The notes under the pieces are model-generated. The model was given only the letters and a program-made list of their open reading frames with translations. It ran no database searches and was not told the origin of the DNA. DNA of 64,000 nt from Echria macrotheca (lineage: Eukaryota; Ascomycota; Sordariomycetes; Sordariales; Schizotheciaceae). The stretch is taken from contig MU839836.1 in NCBI GenBank assembly GCA_030411725.1, forward strand, positions 372,001 to 436,000, written 5' to 3'. Made by a program: the position numbers and the translations under genes. Each line of letters begins with the position of its first letter. Position 1 is the stretch's first letter. Below are positions 57,826-64,000 of this stretch, piece by piece.

Positions 57826-58171
57826 TCATTTGGTCCCCGCCTTGTCTCCTAATGCCTTCCATAGACGGTCAAACTCCTCAACCACGACTTTTGCGGCCTG
57901 CTCCCTGTCACCACCGGCTCTCGTAAGCGAACCAAGATATTCTTTAACGAGAAGCTCCAGTAGGATGGCGTTTTGGCCACCAAGTGTGGTCTCGATATCG
58001 CAGAGGCCATGGTTGGAACATCCGACCGGTGTGGTAACCTGGGGCTGTATGCCGGGTCTAGGAATAAGTCAATGTCAACGAATTGTCAGTGTCGTCTTAA
58101 CTGCTATCGTGGACTTACGTCGCCGAGGTGTCTGGGTGGCAGATCCGGGATGAAGATGTGGACTTGGACAT
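57826..58171 (-). CDS. Small spliced hypothetical protein (94 aa)
   Basis: Exon 1 (58171-58119) encodes MSKSTSSSRICHPDTSA and joins through a 61-bp intron (58058-58118: GTAAGT, branch TTGACATTGAC, acceptor CCTAG) to exon 2 (58057-57826). The split codon is ACA and the stop is TGA. Exon 2 has clear protein-like composition: GCSNHGLCDIETTLGGQNAI, a helix LLELLVKEYLGSLTRAG and an amphipathic helix AAKVVVEEFDRLWKALGDK. The frame is open only across the predicted splice, and all splice signals fit those of neighbouring genes. The Ser-rich N-terminus is not a signal peptide. I do not recognise the family; a small helical cytosolic or nuclear protein is likely. Confidence 0.65.
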
Positions 58172-59430
58172 CGTGCGACTTGATTGGTTTTTGTGTCTAT
58201 AAACTTGAAGTGGTTATATTTGGTCGGATGCGTCCGGAGTCGAAGCTGTCTTCATCTCGCTGGCCGGGGCCGTCGAGTTGATATAGACGATGCCATCCGA
58301 CCAAGTTCCACAGAATCAGGTAGCTTCATGATTGAGCCAGCCCTCTTCAACATCATCTTGGGCTTCCCGAACAGCTGTGAAGACAATATTTTGCATCCAG
58401 TTGTCATGAGTCCGCCAAGAATACCAGAGTCCGCCAAGAGTCCTCCAAGAGTCCTCCAAGAGTCCGCCAGGAGTCCGCCGTCGAGAGCCTTGCAGAGTCC
58501 GCATGTGTGAGACCTTCATGCACCATGCGTGATTTCTATCAAGGCGTTGCATAAGGGATGCATACTTTGGCGGACTCAGCATACTGATTGGTGGTATTTT
58601 GGCGGACTCTGGCGGACTCCTAATGCTCATTGGTTGACACCTGCCAGTTTCGCGAAGTGGGCAAGTACCTAAGAACTGCACATTGATGGTGTGGAGGACT
58701 CCTGCCCTGACCTGGCGGCTTCCCTGCCTGCCGGTTGGGCGCATCTCACCGAAAATTTCTTCCAATAGGCCAATTTCGGACGCTTGGATGGCCATTCGCG
58801 ACGAGGCCAGTGTTGTATTAAATAGCTTGGGCCCGAGGCACCATTGATTTTTTTTCTCTTCTTCTTTTCCCTCACCCTCACTTCTTCTTTCCGCCCCCTC
58901 CCTCCCCCTTCCTAACTGGTGGTTGTCGCCGGCTCCCTGTCCAGGGGAGAAACACGGTTGAGAGGCAGCCGCCTCCCCTTCGAGGCGGCTGGTAGCTGCT
59001 CGCAATCAGCTTCCTCCCATCCCCGACTTTCACCCTCTGGGACGAATATTTCCGGGACGCAAACTTAGAGCTTCAACCTCCGCATCCAATCTCCACATCT
59101 CATCAGGTATTACCCGATCATCTACAGCTTCCCTGCAACCGAGCTTGGGTTGATCCCGTAAGACCTTTCGAGGCTTCTCCTCCCCTTCCGGTTGGGCCCT
59201 TCCCACCGGTACCGTTTCAATTTACTGGCCCGCCTCTACTCCCCCAAGAAATATCATTGCGAGGGCCCCCACACAGCCCATTGCCCATCTTCTTCCCCCA
59301 GCCGACAAATCACTCGGCTTTCACACCAGCGTTGGGACCGGCAGTGCCGCAACTCCTCTTCGAGAATCCTGCCGGCCAGGATTTGCTGGGGAACCAGGGC
59401 TTTGAGCATTTTGACTTCCACGTCCCTCGC
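58172..59430. other. Promoter region of the 94-aa gene and 5' leader of the zinc-finger gene
   Basis: It contains an 11-bp repeat array with inverted partners (58410-58620) and a weak TATA-like TATTAAATAG at 58816-58825 followed by a long pyrimidine tract (58851-58915). From about 58800 to 59430 there is no ATG in any frame on the plus strand, as expected for a selected 5' leader. Confidence 0.6.
58411..58620. repeat. 11-bp AGAGTCCGCCA array with downstream inverted copies
   Basis: Units AGAGTCCGCCA/AGAGTCCTCCA are repeated about six times at 58411-58482. The inverted form TTGGCGGACTC occurs at about 58567-58577 and 58601-58610, with TGGCGGACTCC at 58610-58620. The two orientations could pair as a hairpin, and they lie between two divergent genes. 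Confidence 0.75.
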
Positions 59431-59778
59431 ATGATCGGGCCAGCATCAGCCTCTGTCGGCACGATCAAACCAGACGCTGCCTCGGCTCTACCTTCGCTTC
59501 AGCAACCACTCCCAACACCTCAAGCCGAACCCCCCCTTCCGTCTCCGAGAAGGCGCCGACGGCCCACTCCTTACCTCTGTGACTTTCCTGGGTGCGACTA
59601 CAAAACTGCGTACCCAAAGGACCTCAGGAAGCACAAGCCTAAGCACCTCGCTCGAACTCCTGACACCCTTGTCCAGTGTCTCAACCCCATGTGCGGCAAG
59701 CTTTTCACCCGGTTCGACAACTGCCTGCGCCATCTGCGAAACTCTCGCAACTGCCGACCGTACCGACCGCGGTCGTAA
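59431..59778 (+). CDS. C2H2 zinc-finger protein
   Basis: A 115-residue protein from the first ATG in the transcript-like region. The first finger is CDFPGCDYKTAYPKDLRKH followed by KPKH (C-x4-C-x12-H-x3-H). A second is degenerate: CLNPMCGKLFTRFDNCLRH ending in NSRNC (C2HC-like). A basic RRRRR patch before the fingers may be a nuclear localisation signal. DNA binding in the nucleus is the likely role. The same frame is open upstream to 58996 without an ATG, and that stretch has protein-like composition (PFPPVPFQFTGPPLLPQE), so a 5' exon or non-ATG start could lengthen the protein. The small unknown gene follows 144 bp downstream. Confidence 0.75.
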   Translation: MIGPASASVGTIKPDAASALPSLQQPLPTPQAEPPLPSPRRRRRPTPYLCDFPGCDYKTAYPKDLRKHKPKHLARTPDTLVQCLNPMCGKLFTRFDNCLRHLRNSRNCRPYRPRS

Positions 59779-59922
59779 TCCATCACCTGATCGACACCCT
59801 CTCCGTTTCCATCTATAGTATGCGAATGAAATAGGTTTTGCTTATCAGTCCATACTTTTGACGGCTACCTGGCACGACGCACATTACGCTCGACATCCTT
59901 CTTGACATACCGACCGGCCGCA

Positions 59923-60282
59923 ATGGACTTCATAGCACATCCCGACGATGTGGATTGGGGTGTCCTCGATTTCGTCGATCGGGCGCCGTGGAAGTTTAGT
60001 TCGCCAATATTGTTTCCCTGGGAACCTGAACCTTCAGACCTCGACGTATGGGAACTTTATGAACTGAGCTTCTGGTGTGGCTTCCGCACGTTTGACTTTG
60101 ATATGGAGGAGATCAAGTCTTGCAAACTGTGGCGGAAAACGAAAGGCTACCGCTCCCGTCATGTCGCCACAGACTCTCCTCACATTTACGCCCATTGTTT
60201 CCTTTCCTTCCCCTCTAACAATGTCTTGGACCTGAATGTCACCGGCGTCATATACCTCGCGCCAGGTTTGAGACCTCCCTAA
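59923..60282 (+). CDS. Small hypothetical protein (119 aa)
   Basis: The single exon starts MDFIAHPDDVDWGVLDFVDR in a good context (CGCAATGG). The N-terminal 60 residues are acidic and aromatic (WKFSSPILFPWEPEPSDLDV), and the C-terminal part is mixed with possible beta strands. No domain, signal peptide or membrane helix was seen. A 122-codon minus-strand frame (60034-60402) overlaps it and is less protein-like. It follows the zinc-finger gene on the same strand and could share its transcript or be a separate gene. Confidence 0.5.
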   Translation: MDFIAHPDDVDWGVLDFVDRAPWKFSSPILFPWEPEPSDLDVWELYELSFWCGFRTFDFDMEEIKSCKLWRKTKGYRSRHVATDSPHIYAHCFLSFPSNNVLDLNVTGVIYLAPGLRPP

Positions 60283-61045
60283 TTGCATTTCATTTTCGCG
60301 TGGGTCCCATATCAAGTAATATTGAGATTCTCTTAATATTCCATAGCGTTTTTGCTTGTTGCCTGTTTCCCTACCTCTTGCCCTCGGGGATAAGATGATC
60401 ACGTCGGCCGGTTGCAGCTTCCATTAGGAGGGGCCGATAGTTCACCAGATCCCCGGGGCCTTGAGAACGGGCACCTGCGGAGGACCTCACGCTATGCTAT
60501 GTAGCGGATTTTCTTTACAAGAGAAATCTTTTCAGTTCCGTAGTCCAAAGAGTTCTTAAACTCCCAACTATATCGCTTATGAGTGTGACATGTGTGAACT
60601 ATTGAGATCACTGCATGATGAGACTAAGTGACGGGTGTCGATGATTTATGCTCTTGATCACCCTTTCTAGCAAGTCGCGCACGAGCAGATCCGGTCACTC
60701 GCGTTCCGATGCAAGCGGTGGACCACTTGACCCTCCTGTCTTAAAGGGGTGTCAAGAGCCAACAAGGGACGTCAAAGGAACATTGAAGTAGTCACCTCAC
60801 CCGTGCTTTAGGTAGGTGGGTCAAGACGAGGTGATTGGCAGAGTTTCATCAACACCCATCAGCAGATAAAGCAACTGGAACATATTGCAACATACATATA
60901 TGACCAAATCTAGACCAACCAAGCTAATTCGGAACGATTCAGCGTACTGCAGCGTAGTCTGTTAAGAATAGTCACTACCTTAGGGACGCGAGACTCACAT
61001 CTACCCAGCTCTTCGCTGCTGCTGACCTCAGCGTCCACAATCACC
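60283..61045. other. Intergenic, 763 bp
   Basis: Between a plus-strand small gene and the minus-strand lectin-like gene, so it probably holds two 3' flanks. It is more AT-rich than its surroundings. No feature was recognised. Confidence 0.5.
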
Positions 61046-61999
61046 TTAGTATGCCCGGTCAGGGAGCTCTCGACGATAAACAGGAGCCGAGCCGAGTTCC
61101 GCAGGCGGTGCCTGATACCCGTAACCGCCCTGGTGCTGCTGCGTATACCCCGCGCCGCCATCATACACCGGCGGCGGAGAACCCGCCCCATCCGCAACAC
61201 CCACCACGGCCATCTTTTCACCAGCCGGCTGCTCGGTCGCCGATGACCCCCCAGCCCGGTCCCGCTTCCTCCTCAGCACGATAAACGCAACAACGCCCGC
61301 CAGAAACGCCAAAGCCGCCACGCCGCCAATGACAATCCCCGCGATCGCACCGCCTGACAGCCCCGATCCGCCGCCCTGGTCACCCGCCGCCACGACTCCG
61401 GCCGTAGCCGTAGCCGTAGCCGTCACCGTCTCCGAACCGCCCGTCGCCGTCGGACCGGAGACACTACCACTCCCACTAACAGAAATCGCACCCCCACTCC
61501 CATCACCCGAGCCACCCGTCCCACCAACAACCCTCACCGTCCAATGCTGCCCCGAATAATCCCCGCCCGCAAGATGCGCCTCCAGCGTGTCCGAGTACAC
61601 ATCAAGATGCACATCCAACCCAGTAAAGTTATTACTAAGCCGATACCCACCACCCGCACTCCCACTCCCCCACGCATCGAACCGCCAGAACTGCCCGGTA
61701 TACCGCCCCGTATCGACGAGGTGCAGCTTGACGCTGGCCGTGCCGTTGTCGTTGACCACGTCGAGAGCCTGCCCCGAGCCGGCAGCGACGGTGTGAAGAT
61801 AGAAATACGGAAAAGAAGTGTCGATGTTGGCGTCGGTGAGGAACCACTGGGCGTTTGACGGTGGGACTGGGTCGGATGATGAGATCATCTGCGGCGCGTT
61901 GGAGCCTGAGGAGGAGGGGATGCCGAGGAACTTGGTCGGGCCGGTGAAGGCGTTTGTGAGGGCGAAGATTTGGTTGACTGATGCTGGTGGGGTCGCCAT
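61046..61999 (-). CDS. Beta-trefoil-lectin-like single-pass membrane protein
   Basis: A 317-residue single-exon protein. Residues about 8-157 look like a ricin-B/beta-trefoil-type carbohydrate-binding module: three Q-x-W-like motifs (QWF 51-53, QFW 103-105, QHW 151-153) with GQALDVVNDNGTASVKLHLV and YRLSNNFTGLDVHLDV segments. A Gly/Ser/Thr linker (158-215) leads to one transmembrane helix (GAIAGIVIGGVAALAFLAGVVAFIVL, 217-242, quoted as a span), then RRKR and a Tyr/Gly/Pro-rich cytoplasmic tail. No N-terminal signal peptide is visible, so the helix would have to act as the membrane anchor and signal. A wall- or glycan-sensing role is inference. The fold is shared by many harmless lectin modules. 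Confidence 0.75.
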   Translation of the reverse strand: MATPPASVNQIFALTNAFTGPTKFLGIPSSSGSNAPQMISSSDPVPPSNAQWFLTDANIDTSFPYFYLHTVAAGSGQALDVVNDNGTASVKLHLVDTGRYTGQFWRFDAWGSGSAGGGYRLSNNFTGLDVHLDVYSDTLEAHLAGGDYSGQHWTVRVVGGTGGSGDGSGGAISVSGSGSVSGPTATGGSETVTATATATAGVVAAGDQGGGSGLSGGAIAGIVIGGVAALAFLAGVVAFIVLRRKRDRAGGSSATEQPAGEKMAVVGVADGAGSPPPVYDGGAGYTQQHQGGYGYQAPPAELGSAPVYRRELPDRAY

Positions 62000-62505
62000 G
62001 GCGGCTGATGGGTGAGGCGGTTATGCCGCTCGTGAGGTGTCGAGATTCAGCGCGAGAGCGAAGAGTGGAAGTGAGAAGAAGCTTTTGGCGTCGGGTGCCA
62101 CGGACATTTCCGGCGGTCTAGAACTTTTGTGGTCGGTGGCACATCAATAGTGTCATGTTTACCATGCTGGTTTGGTGGAACATTATTGGACGCCACCGCT
62201 TCTGTAGTGCCAATAGAGCACACTGCCGCCGGCACTGAATTGGTGATTATTGATCTCGAATTGCAGATTTTAGTTATCCTTGAGGAAAATCGATCATTCG
62301 CCTCCTAATAATATTTCATCTCCCCAGCATTCTCTCATTCTACTCGTCAGTTCATTCTCGTGGGTTGCAAGCCGGGTTTGTGCTGCCGATCTCACCTACA
62401 TAAACACGAAGAGTTATTCCATCGAGACAGAGTGGGAATCATTTGTATTCGTTGAGAGGCGGGCTCCGCATCGTCTACCTCGACATTCGGACGAATACGC
62501 CGTAC
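62000..62505. other. Intergenic, 506 bp
   Basis: Promoter of the lectin-like gene and 3' flank of the GST gene, both on the minus strand. No gene was seen. Confidence 0.5.
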
Positions 62506-63171
62506 TCACTTCCTCCTCGGCGGCTCCGCCCCAAGACCCAGCTCCATCCCCGGATCCCCCTTGGCCATGGCCCTCCGGTACGCCTCCCGCTTCCCGATAC
62601 GCTCCAGATACGCCAAGATGTTAGGATACCCGCCCAAGTTCAGCGGATAATACAACCGCATCGTCGTGAGCGACCACACGGTCATGATATCCGCCGCCGT
62701 CAGCTCATCACCAGCGAGATAGTCCTTCTCGCCGAGCCGCGTCTCCAACTCGCCTAGCGAGCTCCTCATGCGCTCCTCCGTCATGGCCAGCGCGGGGTGT
62801 CCCGGCGCGACCCCGGCGCGGTCGGCGAGCAGGGCGCGCGTGAGGGTCGGCTGGAACGTGCCGTTGGACCAGTGGAACCAGTACAGAAAGTCGGCGTAGG
62901 CCTGGGCCGGGGCCGACGGCGGCACGAAGAGGCGGCCGGCCGCGTGCCTGTGGCTGATGTACTCGATGCAGGCGGCCGACTCGGCCAGAGTCAAATCGCC
63001 GTCCTGGATGATGGGCGCGGTGCCGGCTGGGTGCAGTTTCTTGTACTCTGGCGGCGCCAGGATGGGCGTTCGCTGGTACAGCTTGAGGTCGTAGGGGAGG
63101 CCGAGCTCCTCGCAGAGCCAGAGGATGCGCTCCGACTGGGAGGCGTTGAGGTGGTGGACGGTGAGGGTCAT
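62506..63171 (-). CDS. Glutathione S-transferase
   Basis: A 221-residue two-domain GST. The N-terminal thioredoxin-like fold (1-80) has VHHLNASQSERILWLCEELG with the helix-1 Ser region that activates glutathione, the cis-Pro strand GTAPIIQDGDLTLAESAAC (Pro, Glu and Ser of the glutathione site) and a helical C-terminal domain with DYLAGDELTAADIMTVWSL, the conserved GST folding motif. It conjugates glutathione to electrophiles in the cytosol; the substrate range is unknown. The single exon matches the typical GST length. A TATA box lies 70 bp upstream. The start MTLTVHHL is the only ATG that fits. Confidence 0.93.
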   Translation of the reverse strand: MTLTVHHLNASQSERILWLCEELGLPYDLKLYQRTPILAPPEYKKLHPAGTAPIIQDGDLTLAESAACIEYISHRHAAGRLFVPPSAPAQAYADFLYWFHWSNGTFQPTLTRALLADRAGVAPGHPALAMTEERMRSSLGELETRLGEKDYLAGDELTAADIMTVWSLTTMRLYYPLNLGGYPNILAYLERIGKREAYRRAMAKGDPGMELGLGAEPPRRK

Positions 63172-63240
63172 TTTGAGGAGGGTTGATTCCGAGTCGAGCT
63201 GGTCGCGATCGAAGCGACAGCGGATGGGTTACGGCGCAAT

Positions 63241-63247
63241 ATTTATA
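63241..63247 (-). promoter_or_regulatory. TATA box of the GST gene
   Basis: Read on the minus strand, TATAAAT in the context CTGTATAAATATTG, 70 bp upstream of the GST start codon. Confidence 0.6.
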
Positions 63248-63542
63248 CAGCGTTTTCGTCCTCCGCTCATTTATACGCTTCACCGCTTGACTCGGATCTC
63301 CCCCGTTCTGTGCCGATGCGACGCTGGCTGACGTGAGTCAAGGTCCAGTGATATCGTCCGCCGTCAATCCTTCGTCTTGTAGGATCGCGCCTCGTAGGGC
63401 TGCCATCTTTTCCAGTGCGGGTGAAGTTGGGTCTGGACGAGAATGACTCAAGTTCAGTCGTCGTAATTCGAGAATCTAACCAGATTCGGAGTTAACGGGT
63501 TGCAGGCCTGACGGGTTGGGTATCCGAATCGTTAGGGCCGAA

Positions 63543-63666
63543 GAAAACTCGGATAAAGGATGGTGAAAACGATTCGGATAGTGCATGTTGAAAACGAGAT
63601 TCGGATAAGGGATGATGAGACGAGATTCGGATCCACGGCATTGGAAACGAGAGAATCGGATAGAGC
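63543..63666. repeat. Degenerate 22-27-bp tandem repeat (GAAAACGAGATTCGGATA core)
   Basis: About five imperfect units: GAAAACTCGGATAAAGG, GAAAACGATTCGGATAG, GAAAACGAGATTCGGATA, GAGACGAGATTCGGATCC and GGAAACGAGAGAATCGGATA. No coding frame runs through it. Confidence 0.7.
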
Positions 63667-64000
63667 GACCGATAAAAATCAGTAGTGACGACAGCTGATT
63701 AATGAAGGGCTATAGGCTGCCAGGGGTTGCGTCTGCAGCAGAGAGGGTCCAACGAGGTGCATCGGGGATTAGACAGCATGCCGTAACATTATCAAATCAT
63801 TGGGGTGGTCCCCGACTTGCCACTTGGTAAACATCGCGCGCGGTTGCGACTTACACTTCAATCGAAACCAACAAAAGTTACGCATTTCTGAATCAGCACC
63901 ATACATAAATCGATGCACCGAATAGATCTATTCGCGCCCAGAATGTTGGCAAGGGCCAAGAGGAAAAGGGCGGAAGACGGGAATGGATGGCAGCTGCAAA

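Larger units (their letters stand above)
63172..64000. other. Upstream region of GST gene to window end
   Basis: 829 bp with no gene seen. It holds the GST promoter and a degenerate ATTCGGATA repeat (listed separately). Confidence 0.5.

Overview
This is a eukaryotic window, from a filamentous ascomycete fungus (Pezizomycotina, most likely a sordariomycete). The genes are compact, with short introns of about 43 to 77 bp that carry GTANGT donors, CTAAC/CTGAC branch sites and YAG acceptors. The gene content fits too: a fungal NACHT NLR, an Fung_rhodopsin membrane protein, a wall-sensor-like protein, a Cys-rich CxC protein, TIM16, YIP1, RCC1, a HeLo-domain protein and a 'gp1'-type fungal protein. 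Exon joins were worked out by hand from reading-frame continuity and splice consensus. No rRNA, tRNA, CRISPR array or transposon with coding capacity was found.

Layout. 1-2492: 5'-truncated NACHT NLR (+), tail to tail with a two-domain GFA/CENP-V-fold protein (-, 2535-3553). 5125-6828: rhodopsin-like membrane protein (+). 9374-11406: secreted, Cys-rich, Ser/Thr-rich single-pass wall-sensor-like protein (+). 13288-13774 (-) and 14264-15280 (+): TIM16/PAM16 and YIP1, divergent. 17587-19459: RCC1 (-). 20445-21330: minisatellite and a 336-bp in-frame tandem duplication. 21832-22614: 112-aa protein with 16 cysteines (-, three exons). 23046-24734: coiled-coil protein (-). 25049-26206 (-) and 26660-27310 (+): a methyltransferase and a CMP/dCMP-type deaminase sharing a promoter region. 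27572-32044: 1,438-aa repetitive low-complexity protein (+). 32045-50911: almost 19 kb holding a single convincing gene (gp1-like, 40914-42197, -). 50912-57284: divergent pair of a kinase/AIG2-like/ankyrin protein (-) and a HeLo-domain pseudokinase (+). 57826-58171: a 94-aa spliced gene (-). 59431-60282: a C2H2 zinc-finger protein and a small unknown protein (+). 61046-61999: beta-trefoil-lectin-like single-pass protein (-). 62506-63171: glutathione S-transferase (-).

How the genes may work together. Most are unrelated housekeeping genes. The strongest system-level signal is at 50.9-57.3 kb. A kinase that keeps its catalytic residues, fused to an AIG2-like fold and ankyrin repeats, shares a 625-bp intergenic promoter region with a HeLo-domain pseudokinase. 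The HeLo fold is the fungal cell-death fold related to the four-helix bundle of MLKL, so the layout recalls a kinase and pseudokinase-executioner pair. A NACHT NLR, another type of gene linked to fungal non-self recognition, lies at the left end of the window. Functional linkage is inference; the domain calls and gene arrangement are read from the sequence.
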